From contig LR990053.1 of NCBI GenBank assembly GCA_905147135.1, positions 4,848,501 through 4,912,500 of the forward strand: a DNA stretch of 64,000 nucleotides, in the 5' to 3' direction. Of this stretch, positions 42,751 to 52,754 are shown piece after piece; the first letter of the stretch is position 1; each line of letters begins with the position of its first letter. Source of the stretch: Blastobasis lacticolella (lineage: Eukaryota; Arthropoda; Insecta; Lepidoptera; Blastobasidae). The translations under genes and the position numbers were made by a program. Under the pieces are notes generated by a model, which saw nothing but the letters and a program-made list of their open reading frames with translations, had not been told where the DNA came from and searched no databases.

Positions 42751-42940
42751 TTTTTTTAAATAGACTAGCCAAGCATTTGACCGCCATCTCATCTGATGGC
42801 AAGTGACGTTGCGGCCGAAGATGGAGCATGCCTGTCTAGAAACAGCCTATTCACTACAGCCTTGAAGGCGTCCAGGTTTTAGAGATTAGGAAACAAACTC
42901 ATTCATTTCTTAAAATAAACGATTGTGGCACGATGTATGT
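42751..42940 (-). mobile_element. LINE 3'-end stub, second copy of the 37.6 kb family
   Basis: A T run, then CAAGCATTTGACCGCCATCT, GGCAAGTGACGTTGCGGCCG and AGATGGAGCATGCCTGTCTA, closely matching 37615-37862. Confidence 0.65.
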
Positions 42941-43368
42941 CGTACGTACACACAAACACATCGTAAAGGTTGTACATTTATTCGTTCGAGCGTTGTACTA
43001 GAAAAACATCCAAATAAGGCGAAAATCAGTAACAGTGTTTCACCGATAACAGGTGATTAGCTTAATTAGTATGCGGAACCGATTAGCAAACAATAGTGGC
43101 GGTTGTTCGAGTGCGACGCTTGTTTACGCGGCGGCTGAAGGGTTAGTTTAGCTAACTGGGGTGTGGGTATTAGAGCTGATTTTGTATAGATACCTACCTA
43201 TTATCAGAATTAAAAGTAGCTAAGCAACCATAGGAAAGTGAGCTTTATGAGCATGATATTACAGAAATAGATTTTTTACGTGGAAATGGGTTTAAATCAT
43301 CTTAGTTGTTGAGGTCATTCTAGAGAGTAATTTCTTTATGCTAGTCCCGATTCTTCCATTCTTTGCGA
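42941..43368. other. Unassigned spacer
   Basis: Nothing recognised. Confidence 0.3.
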
Positions 43369-43875
43369 TCACGACCTTTGCCTAACAGTGGGATGATTAA
43401 GGTAATATGATATAATAATAATGCTACTAGGTGACAAACCAGGCCATGGAAAGATGGAAAGATGGAAAGCGTCACTGTCGCGTATCATATCTACGATTCT
43501 TGCACTTGTTTCTGGGCATAGTGGTCGACATAAACACATAGGCGTAGGAAGAGGCCGGGTGGGCCCTGCCCACCACAGAATGGTCTGGTGGTCACCCCAG
43601 GATGGGGTGCTCACTGGCTGTACATTGGCGATTGACTCTTCTTCATCGGCCACCTCAGGGGCTAGGCCCGTACAAGGCCCCCCCCTGAAAAATAACCCTA
43701 GATACGCTAATGCATGAACTCCAATCATCATCATCCGAATAGCGGTCAATTCCTGCCAGGTTTCACTCTTCTGGAACATTTCATTACTTGCGACGCCTAC
43801 CATCTGACCCGCACCACCCGTTAGTGAAAAACCGCCTGAGCCTGGTCTGTCTGTCAGCAGGGAGACGATGTGCAT
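43369..43875 (-). other. 168-codon open frame, probably transposon-derived
   Basis: The longest non-minisatellite frame in the window begins MHIVSLLTDRPGSGGFSLTG and includes MFQKSETWQELTAIRMMMIG and PCTGLAPEVADEEESIANVQ. I recognise no enzyme motif. A plus-strand frame (43421-43717) overlaps it. The ATGATGATG run in the middle and the CATGGAAAGATGGAAAGATG microrepeat at 43445 suggest dispersed repeat sequence. A cellular gene is possible but unsupported. Confidence 0.2.
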
Positions 43876-43939
43876 GTGAAGTTAGCTTGGGCCCAGCTGG
43901 CCGGGCCCCACAACCTCCCAACATTTGTAGACTCCAGTA

Positions 43940-44115
43940 ATATTGGCGTTAATGTCCCGGTTGTGCTCTCGCGCTCGAGAGCCTGGGGTCCGCCTTGACC
44001 ATGCTTCCAGATTTAGCAGATCAGACAATTACAGTCGAGCGACTACCATCTGACATCCGTGACCAGGGGAACCCAAGGAAGGTTACAGATTCAGTCGCCT
44101 CAATGTGCAGGTTTT
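43940..44115 (-). mobile_element. SINE-2, 3' two-thirds
   Basis: TTGGCGTTAATGTCCCGGTT, GTGCTCTCGCGCTCGAGAGC, CGCCTTGACCATGCTTCCAG and CAGTCGCCTCAATGTGCAGG occur in family order, with a deletion where other copies read CCTGTTAACAGGGG. Confidence 0.8.
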
Positions 44116-44195
44116 GGATTTCCCTTACCTCATCGATTAGCATTCTACGAATGTACTAATGTAATTATAGACTCCAATGACTGTACCAATGACAT

Positions 44196-44452
44196 ACATC
44201 ATCATCATCAGCACAGTCCACTGCAGGACTTAGGGCCTCTCCCACGAAAGGGGTTATTGCCATAATCTCCACGCTTGGCAGGCGGGTTGGAGATCGCAGT
44301 GTTTAAATATAACAATGGAAAATGCTGCTGCCCATTTTCCAGACTACGGAGACTTTTAATCTTTTGCCTCGAAAACATTAGTCGCCTTGTACGACACCCA
44401 TGAGTGTAAGGGGTTGGTGCTATTCTACTCTGCCGGACACCACACGGCAAAT
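44196..44452 (-). mobile_element. SINE-3, near full-length reference copy with RTE-like tail
   Basis: Read on the minus strand, the copy starts GTGTGGTGTCCGGCAGAGTA. It runs through CACTCATGGGTGTCGTACAA, TTTTCGAGGCAAAAGATTAA, TTTTCCATTGTTATATTTAA, GATCTCCAACCCGCCTGCCA and GGAGATTATGGCAATAACCC. It ends GGGAGAGGCCCTAAGTCCTG, then CAGTGGACTGTGCTGATGAT and a (GAT)n tail. That 3' end resembles the RTE remnants at 2554 and 14683 (GGGAGAGGCC, GCAGTGG, ATGATG). The match suggests it borrowed the RTE 3' end to be copied by RTE enzyme. I see no tRNA head. Confidence 0.8.
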
Positions 44453-45486
44453 GTAGGTATGACATACATAATAACGTACAACAAAACCACTGAACCCAAA
44501 CTCGTAATCATTGCAAGGACTACGAGGAACAAGCCATCGAATTTGTCAACAAAACAGTTCTTCCCACTAACTGTAAACTCTCAAATCCACAAGAAATCGA
44601 ATCCTCCAGGTCCGTCGACCGTACATTAATACCGCAAAAAGCGACGCGGTGTCTGGGCGGGGGCTCTTGACAAATTTACGGCAGTTTTTGCTTCACTTCT
44701 TGCATGTTTTCAGTTTTTGCCACTTCCCGGTAAGAATTTAGACCTTTTTTTACAGTTTCAGTGGAAGATTATCAACCTGGTCGGAGGTGTTAAATCTTAT
44801 CTGGAGACCGTATGTCTGTCTGTGGGAGATATTTCAATCGGAATACAGTTTGACGTGTTGTCACCTGGCACTTGCCGTTTGGTCAATAAGTGTTTTATTT
44901 TGGGTGTTATCTTTAAATGTTTAATAAAAGGGGACCTGGGGCAAATATTTTAGCAATTTAAGTAATTTAGAGTAAGGTTCTTGTTGGTAGATAGTTTTGT
45001 ATTTGTAATTCTATGTTATTTGTGTTCATGTTTTAGTTATAAATAAATAAGATTTAAATTTTAACAATGATGCCAAGCGAATTGCCTTGATGGTCATATG
45101 AATGCAATCGTTGACCAATTTACAGCGAATGCTAATTCCTACTTATCATTATTTGTGCGTCAATTTTTTATAGTAGAAAATAACTATTGACAGAGTTTAT
45201 TTTGGTAGACCGCATTGGCTTAACAATCTTGTAGAAACTTAGTTAAACGTCACTGATTCAACATAGTTATAATTATAACGGACCACTGTCATACTACACT
45301 TAACTGATTTTTTCCACCAAAACAACTGGCTCTATCCACCCTCAATCACAATCTTAACATCTGTCTAAAATATTTTGTTTACGCCTTTTTTAAATATGCA
45401 TTTAGGTTCTAGGTATTCGTATCTTTATTTTTAGTGCGCACCTAATTTATCATGGTAAATAAATATTTTACTTATATTTACATACT
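44453..45486. other. No gene seen; unassigned spacer
   Basis: Frames at 44387-44953 overlap the SINE-3 edge or lack domains. Nothing else was seen. Confidence 0.35.
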
Positions 45487-45570
45487 TAGTATAAAACAAA
45501 GTCGTTTCCCGCAGTCTGTATCTATGTACGCTTTGATCTTTTAAACTACGCAACGGATTTTAATGCGGTC
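45487..45570 (-). mobile_element. CTAGTGGAC repeat, copy E (3' half, reversed)
   Basis: GTATAAAACAAAGTCGTTTC then GATCTTTTAAACTACGCAAC and GGATTTTAATGCGG reverse the 3' half of copies at 15140 and 32908. Confidence 0.5.
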
Positions 45571-45966
45571 TTCAGCAATAGATAGAGTGATTAAAGACGA
45601 AGGTTTACAAGCAAGAAAAAAATGGCTAGGTAGGGGTAAAGTAGGTATACGCGAACGGAATCGTAACGGGTCCACTAGTTTCTTTAAACTTCATCTGTTT
45701 TGTAGGTACTCCCAGCAACATAATTACTGGCAATTAATACAACAAATCAAATAACTGTTTATGCGATTTCTGCACATTATCAATACTAGTCACGTGGATC
45801 TCAAACTAGTAATGCTGGGACCTGTGACCTGTACATAAACAATGGAAGGTTTGACTGCGTGTGCGTATTTTGCGACGGTTACGGCGGCTTTGATGTAATT
45901 ACCTGCAGGATATAATGCAGATTTAAAGCCTACTTACCTAGGCTTAAAATCCGCATTCTATCCTAA
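45571..45966. other. Unassigned spacer
   Basis: Nothing recognised. The 63-codon frame at 45563-45754 begins in the neighbouring repeat. Confidence 0.3.
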
Positions 45967-46226
45967 TTATCATCACAGCCCGTAACAGTCCACTGCAGGA
46001 CTTAGGTCCTCTCCCACGAAAGGGGAGGTTATTGCCATAATCTCCACGCTTGGCAGGCGGGTTGGAGATCGCAGTGTTTGAATATAACAATGGAAAATGC
46101 TGCTACCCATTTTCCAGACTACGGAGACTCTTGATCTTTTGCCTCGAAAATATTAGTCGCCTTGTACGACACCCATCAGTGTAAGGGGTTGGTGCTATTT
46201 TACTCTGCCGGACACCACACGGCCAA
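45967..46226 (-). mobile_element. SINE-3 copy
   Basis: It matches 44196-44452 over its whole length with few changes. The RTE-like end (reverse of CAGTCCACTGCAGGACTTAG) is at the low side and CTCTGCCGGACACCACACGG at the high side. The 44.2 and 46.0 kb copies are the closest pair of this family in the window. Confidence 0.82.
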
Positions 46227-46234
46227 TCCTTTCC

Positions 46235-46350
46235 TAATATAAATATGAAATTTGTAAGGATGTTCGTTTGTTTTGCTTTCATGCTAAATCTACTGAACAG
46301 GTTTTAGTGAAATTTTGCAGTGTTGTAGCTTAAGTCCCATAAAATCCTTA
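46235..46350 (+). mobile_element. AT-rich dispersed repeat fragment
   Basis: GGATGTTCGTTTGTTTTGCT, TTCATGCTAAATCTACTGAA and CAGGTTTTAGTGAAATTTTG have the form of a common lepidopteran short DNA repeat. No second copy is in this window, so the call rests on recollection of the motif. Confidence 0.35.
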
Positions 46351-46490
46351 AATGCAATGTGGTTCCCCTTTCCCGCGGGTATAACGAGTTTTCGCGGACT
46401 AGGTCTCGAAGAATTGCTTTCTTTCATTCGTTACTTAATTTTACTATTTCCCACCCGACGCTCGAGCGTCGGAATGGAATCTGTAAGATT

Positions 46491-46534
46491 TGCGACTGAA
46501 TGTGTAACCATGATCCCATCTGGTCAGGATCCCC
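46491..46534 (+). mobile_element. SINE-2 internal fragment
   Basis: GCGACTGAATGTGTAACCAT then GATCCCATCTGGTCAGGATC match 38224-38262. It is one of only two plus-oriented pieces. Confidence 0.6.
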
Positions 46535-49500
46535 AGAAATTCGACACTTTATAAACGTTGAATTTCGATCTACAGTCGCCTTTTAGGTTTTTTTTCAGGA
46601 CAGGTTTTTTCCCACCGCTCTTCCCAAATATACTTAATTAGGTTAATTAGGACTTATAAAAAACGTTTACCAAACTCACATAGTTTAACCTTAAATTTCC
46701 CTTAATCTGTTCCTTTGACATTAATAGGTTACAGGTTAAACCGTGTCAAACACACTTTAAACATTAATTATTGACAAGTCAAAGGAAAAAGGTTGAACAA
46801 AAAAAAAGGAGATACATTTTTAGTATCATCATATCTAATTACTTCCTCACTGTTTACTTTATTTTATTGTGAGTTGTGTACTTGATATTTTTTACTAATA
46901 ATCTATTTCTTTTTTCTCCTTTTAACACATTAATTTAACAATAACATAAATAATCTCGAACTAAAAGCCCCGTCAACCCCTTCTAAACGTCACTTCACCA
47001 TAAAAATGGTAATCGAAAACGTTAATAACAAATCCTGTCTTATAATCTCAACAAATCCTGTCTCCAAGTAAATACCGAATCATCGTTTAACCCTCAACCT
47101 TGCAGGCGCGTGCCCGCAGCATCCCCTTTAACATCCATGTTAACCCGTCATCGCGTGCGGGATCAATAAGACCCAAGGACCACCTCCGATAAAATCCCGG
47201 AGCACAATCCCATTCACGGGGTAAAGGGTACGAATCGTGCGCAAGGATTCTGGGCCACGCGCGCCCTTTGTATCTAGCTACAGATAAAAACAGACTCCTC
47301 AACCCTATTCTTTGAGATGCCCTTTATGTGCTCATCGCGGTGAAGCGAGGGCTGGTAACTAAGTAAACCAGTTTGTATGGAATATCTGGTACAACTGAAT
47401 ACATAGGTATTCGTAATTTGTAATCGACTTAGATACTTATCAATTTTCGGCACAAATTATGTTATAGAGACGCTTATTTTTTTCACTTTTTTTTTATAAA
47501 TGCTTTTGTGAGGTCCAAAACTGGATATAACGGCACAATCCCATCGCTGGCCATCACCTCGTTCACAGAGCCGATCGCCACCACGTGATTACCGACCGTG
47601 GGACCACACGCACCGCGACTAGCGTTCACAAATCCAAAAACCAGATTCCTTTCTTCATCAATATTCACAATATTAGCCGAAGCCCCCTTTTTCATCCTGT
47701 TTTTTCTTATAACGACTTTTTCTTTAGACGCTGTGACCTATGACCGGAGCTTCAGTGGGACCCTTTGACGGTTGGAATCTAGTTTTGTATAAAAAAGCGT
47801 GTCTTTTTTGTCAGTGCGCTCACAATGCCCTGAATGGTTTATGTCCGAAACGGATTTCATGTGGTTCGGGCGGTTGGGTGTCTTCTATCTTCGTCTATGT
47901 TATGTACGTCGTTAGGTACTGCTTTCTTGAACTAGGTGTTAGAGAATGGGATCATAACGGTCATTTTTATATGAGCGAATACCTCCTACGAACCAACGAA
48001 GGGCCGGAAATAGGTTCGTTTTATACATTTTAATAGTAATAATTAATAGGTTATGATTCGTTTTTAATGTGCTTATTATCGATGAGCGTGTTAGAAGTGC
48101 CATTAATCAAATTAAATATTCTGTCCTATTTCATCTTCAAGTGTTAAGTGTTAATTTCACTTGATTTCATCATTAATAATGTCGAATTACAATTCAATCA
48201 ATAACAATTAATTATCGCCCGTGCTTGAGTTTACTTTTTACAAAAAAAATAGTAAAAAGTTCCCGCCTTTATGTCGTATCAAATTTTTTTGCGGAATCCC
48301 TCAAGACGGCACACAAAAGCCCCGACGTGCTCCCGTTAAGTAACCCAATTTTTGCACCATAAATAAAAAGAAAAAAAAAGACAACAATAAGGTAACGGTC
48401 TTCCGCGCTTTTTTCTCCAAAAAAAACTCGTGTCCGTAGACGTATGAATTAATTTGTATTACGCCCAGATGCTTACACACAAAACGTGTATTGAGAGCGA
48501 AAATTAGGCCACATTCATGACGTTTTTTGGGGTTTTTAGGATACTTTTTTATAAATTCTGACGTGCCAGTAATGTTTTGTGACAATATTGACAGATCCCG
48601 CCCGATGCGCAGTCGAGGATTTGTAAATAATCTCATTGAAAATTAATACTATTCTTGAGAAGTTTCCCAAACGGCTGATTGCCCTTATTGTGGCGTCTTT
48701 TTTTTTCGTATTTGGAACAAGGGAGTTTTGATTCCGAAAACAAATCCATTTCCGCCATGAATTTTGATGAGGCCCGGATTTGAATTGAGAATATTTAATT
48801 AGAAATGCCGGGACTTTAAATACGCTGAGATTTGTACTTTTTTGTCACTTTTAGGAGGGATGCTTAAAAACTTAAATGTAAATTAGTAATAAGCAATACA
48901 AAACTTTTTTCATTTCCGTAGACAGAATAAAAATTCCCATATTTCTATTTTACCGACAAATTGACTTCCAAAATCACAACTTCATTATTTATGTGGCCGG
49001 AGATTAACACTAATTTCTTAATTAGTCGTGTCATAAATAACACACTCCCCTTTTACTTTTTTAACCGCTTAAGATCTTAACCCTCTCATAAAAACTGTCT
49101 ACAAAACGGGTCATATGTACCCATAAAAAACTCAGCATCCGTTACTATTTAAGGGTTAAATAACAGTGACATCAACCGTAACCCTACCACGTGCCAAGAT
49201 GAGGGTTAAAAAAAGAAAAAAAAAACTAAAAAAAGGTGTAAAGTAGCGTAAAGGTTTACCTTTGAGGTGTTTAGTGATTATTTGTGTTTGTTGGTATTTC
49301 TTCTATTATACCTACGACTGTAGTTTGTTAACAATAATCGGAAAGGTGGGAGAAGGGTTTGTGAGGTGACAATGCCGTTGACGATATCCATAGATTCCGC
49401 AATAGCAATAATTTTAATTTAAAAATACTAACTATTTCGAATTATTATTTCTTAGATATGTTGTGTGCAGCGTAAATTATTTCCATTAGAATTTATTTGG

Positions 49501-49701
49501 AAATAGATTTACAATATTAGTTACTTTACAATTAAAGCCAACAGAAAGTAGAACTAGGTACCTATAACAAACAAAAAATACCTTACTTAACCTGAATTGA
49601 AGGTAAAAAACGTTGCCCCAGGTCCCTAGTTTGCAGAAAAGTGCCCAGAAGGCCGGATAGTGAGGCTTATACTAGATTGCTTTTACTATTAATTTGACAG
49701 G
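46535..49701. other. No gene seen; long unassigned stretch
   Basis: Frames at 47087-47302, 47483-47695, 47740-48033 and 48301-48636 have no recognised domain, splice context or repeats. GC-richer islands at 47095-47290 and 47500-47690 stand out and may be old exonic or transposon material. I cannot support either view. Confidence 0.3.
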
Positions 49702-49881
49702 ATTTCTAATCAAGCTCCCTCATTTGGTATTCCAGCTGGCTTTCGCACCTGGATATCGAATTTTCCGAATGGACGATCAATCCGCGTAGTTCTCGATAGC
49801 TACTCGTCTCACCTTCAGGCTATCGACGCAGGTGTTACTCAGGGGTCGATTCTGTCTACGACTCTTTACCTAATTTCCTGG
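49702..49881 (+). pseudogene. Jockey-type LINE reverse transcriptase core fragment
   Basis: The codons read FGIPAGFRTWISNFPNGRSI, then RVVLDSYSSHLQAIDAGVTQ and GSILSTTLYL. The AGVTQGSILSTTLY string corresponds to the conserved AGVPQGS.LSP.L motif of non-LTR reverse transcriptases, with the usual P changed to T in two places. The upstream FL/GRSI segment is also typical. The catalytic YADD motif downstream is missing, and no frame continues on either side. It is a dead fragment of an enzyme that would copy LINE RNA at a nicked target. Confidence 0.82.
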
Positions 49882-51164
49882 CCCTTTTCCAAAATTCTTT
49901 TACCTTGTACCCAGTACCTTTGGGTTCTAACTAGTCCCGTCTTATCCTCACTAGTCTGTGACATCCGTAAGTGAAAAGGATTAGTAACGAAGTTCTGGTC
50001 TAACGGACGATATAGGTACGGTATAGAAAGTAGGTATATTTGTAGTAGTAGTTAGTAGTATGCAAGCCAGATGAGACTTAAAAAATATTTACTTGGTTGA
50101 TTCGAAACACTTACAAATCTAGTCTAGTTAAAGATAATTAATTAATCGCACGTTCGTAAATTTTTTAACATGGCTATGTTTAACATCTAATATCACTAAT
50201 TGTATTCTTTTTATCTCTTTTTGTATTTATTGTGTCTTTTTCAACATTATGATGTTATTATTTTTGTCAATTAAAGTTGCTTGTATATTTCTAATATTTA
50301 AATATTTTGGTCGTAACAATTCTTAGATAACCTATTTATATCAACCCTAATCTTGAGGTTCTCATAATTACATACTCAACCAAAATATCTAATAATATGT
50401 AGTTATTATTAAGGCTTGGACTGTCCGACCGACTCACCCTTGACATTGCCTTATTTCCCAAGGGACTGGACCCAATCAATGATTTAACTTCACTCTTAGT
50501 AATCCTAGCTACCGCACCGGATGATCTCAGGGCTTCTTTCTCTATTATTAAGTATAATTATGCAAGAATGATACATGTAAACATTCACGAAAAAAATCTC
50601 TAATTTATAGTGAAAACTGCATCAAAGGCCGTTTCGTGGCTTTGGAGTAAATGGATACCTATACAGCCAGATAGAAAGACTTCTATAAGCAGCGATGACT
50701 ATTTCCATGACACACAAAAGAACAGACGTGGAAAACGGCTTTATAATATCTTATACTTGCGATCGCTCTGGCTACGTTCGAGTTTTCTTGGATTTCTTTA
50801 CTACAATATGCATACATTCTTCCGAAAACAAATCTCTAAATGTTAGAAAAAACGCGAAAAGTAACTTTATTTTATACTAGAAGGATCAGGAATGATAAGG
50901 ATAAATATGTAAGAATGTATTTATATTTTAACGACACTGTTATTAAAATTAGAAAATAATATAACCCTAGTATTTTAAGTTTTTAATATTGTGGTGCCCG
51001 TCAGGGTCATAATTGTAAAAATTACTTTTATGAAGCAATAAACACTTGAGTATTGAGTATTTTTACTTAGTTTCCACTTTCAATCATAAGGGCTGTCTTG
51101 TTTATTCGCTCCTCCTTATGTAGTTGTATTAAAACAACTTAAGTAACCTAATACAGTTTTTTTC
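49882..51164. other. No gene seen; unassigned stretch
   Basis: Two overlapping plus frames (50610-50880) have no domain. AT-rich DNA with no shared repeat. Confidence 0.35.
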
Positions 51165-51440
51165 TTTTTTTTATACCACCAAGGTGGCAAACAAGCTTAC
51201 GGCCTGCCTGATGGTAAGCAGTCACCGCAGCCTATAGACGTTTGCAATACCAGGGGCATCACCCACGGGTTGCCGACCCCGTAAAAACATTTTAACCCAT
51301 TTCTTGAAGAACTCCATGTTGTACTCTCTAGGGAAAACCTCTCCAGGCAGTTCATGCCACAATCTTAGTGTTCGTGGGAGGAAGTTCCTTTGGAACCGCA
51401 CGGTTCGCGCCAATTTGGCTCCAACAGTAACTGTACCCAA
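51165..51440 (-). pseudogene. Jockey-type LINE ORF2 C-terminus with 3'-UTR
   Basis: The minus frame contains RTVRFQRNFLPRTLRLWHEL, then PGEVFPREYNMEFFKKWVKM and PVGDAPGIANVYRLR. The LP.RT.RLW.ELP.EVFP pattern is the usual C-terminal end of jockey-group LINE proteins. It matches 8968-9071. The 3'-UTR ends in a T-rich run near 51165. 5'-truncated and inactive. Confidence 0.82.
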
Positions 51441-51497
51441 TTAATCGGATAAGTACAGTCAAAGAAACTGAATGTTAGCAAGTTGACATATGTTTGA

Positions 51498-51903
51498 AAT
51501 GAGCAGTTTTCCAATAGGTATCTAAAGCATTCCTAACCGCTCCCTAGATGGCGCCGCGACAATTTTGGTAATTGACAATCACTTAAAAAAGGTTCTTAGC
51601 AAAATGGATATAAACACTGGGTACGTTGTATTGGATAATATTGTATTTGTCAATAGTTTTCAACCATTTTAGAGGTTCTAATATGTTATTACAAACAAAA
51701 CAAACATCAATTTGACTGAGTTAATTCGTTTCATGGACACTAGGATCAAGAATGGACGCAATACAAATATGAAAGGTTTGTATTAAAATACATTTCGTTG
51801 AACCTTTTAGTGCAAAATTACCAAAATTGTAGGTGCGCCATCTATTGATGCTTTTTGAAACCAATTGACAATACCTACTGGAAAACTCTTAATCCGTGTT
51901 ACT
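51498..51903. mobile_element. 406-bp copy of the AATGAGCAG TIR family
   Basis: The left end is AATGAGCAGTTTTCCAATAG, then ATGGCGCCGCGACAATTTTG and ATAAACACTGGGTACGTTGT, with almost no change from 9301. The right end (reverse of CCTACTGGAAAACTCTTAAT) matches 10320-10400. The core is short and lacks the T-rich expansion of the 9.3 kb copy. Confidence 0.75.
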
Positions 51904-51920
51904 TATTTTCCGTCATGTGG

Positions 51921-52020
51921 TTTGTTTTTATTGCCAAGGGATGGATGGTAGGGAGGCACACGGATGGACGATCTACCTGATGGAAAGCGGTCACCGTCGT
52001 CCAGGATATCTGCAACGTAA
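51921..52020 (-). mobile_element. LINE 3'-end stub (RFPSGR-type)
   Basis: On the minus strand the frame reads YVADILDDGDRFPSGRSSIR. The nucleotide match is to 58829 and 5306. It faces away from the next remnant at 52094, so two 3' ends of related elements are in inverted order. Confidence 0.6.
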
Positions 52021-52093
52021 GGGGCCGATGCGCTGCCGGCCGTTGAATTACCTGTAGAGGTTGTAATTTCTCGTAACAATACGAACATGACTA

Positions 52094-52250
52094 TGACATG
52101 GGATCCTTCAAGAGGTATATAAGAGGTATTTTCAGAAGCGGGCAACGCTTTGGTGACTCCCCTGGTGTTGCTGATGCCCATAGGCGGCGGTGACCACTTT
52201 CCATCAGGTGGCCCGCTTGCCTGTTTGTCTGCCGTATAACAAAAAAAAAT
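52094..52250 (+). pseudogene. Second type of LINE ORF2 C-terminus with 3'-UTR and poly(A)
   Basis: Codons to the stop at 52191-52193 read DMGSFKRYIRGIFRSGQRFG, then DSPGVADAHRRR. The layout mirrors the jockey-type ends at 8968 and 51165 (R..GQR.GD.PG.A..HR.R, then stop), but the residues differ, so it is a related family. The 3'-UTR has CATCAGGTGGCCCGCTTGCC and ends in A9 near 52240. Confidence 0.7.
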
Positions 52251-52479
52251 TAAGAAGACGAGTAAACTGGTAAACATTCCTTTCCTCGACTGTACTTTAA
52301 CTACTTCTTATTCGAGCTTCTTTAATCCGACGCGCTTGGCCGTATGGTGTCCTACAGACAAGAACATAACACCAACCCCATCCATAGCTGGTATCGTAAA
52401 AGCCGGGTAATGTCATAGAGGAAGACCTTTATTACCTCCGTAAATTAGTAATTGGACAGCGTTTTCTGCTGTGTATTTT
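52251..52479. other. Unassigned spacer
   Basis: Nothing recognised. Confidence 0.3.
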
Positions 52480-52754
52480 TAACCCTAGACGAAAAAAGGA
52501 GGGGTGTTATGAATTTGACGAGTGTATCTGTAGCTTTGTGTGTCTGTGCATCTGTGGCTTTGTGTATCTGTCTTTGGCATCGTAGCTCTTGAACGGATGA
52601 ACCGAATTGGATACGGTTTTCTTGTATTGTAAGCTAGTTTAATCTAGATGGTTCTTAGCTTTGTTTTATTCAAATCGGTTCTGTAGCGTAGAAAATATTT
52701 GAGATTAAGTGAACTTGGTCGGGGGTTACCAGACTTTTTCTATCGGTTAGGTTA
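52480..52754. mobile_element. 275-bp MITE with TAACCC TIRs, second intact copy
   Basis: The left end TAACCCTAGACGAAAAAAGG pairs imperfectly with the reversed right end TAACCTAACCGATAGAAAAA. The inner order matches 33073-33337 throughout (GGCATCGTAGCTCTTGAACG, GGTTCTTAGCTTTGTTTTAT). Confidence 0.68.
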
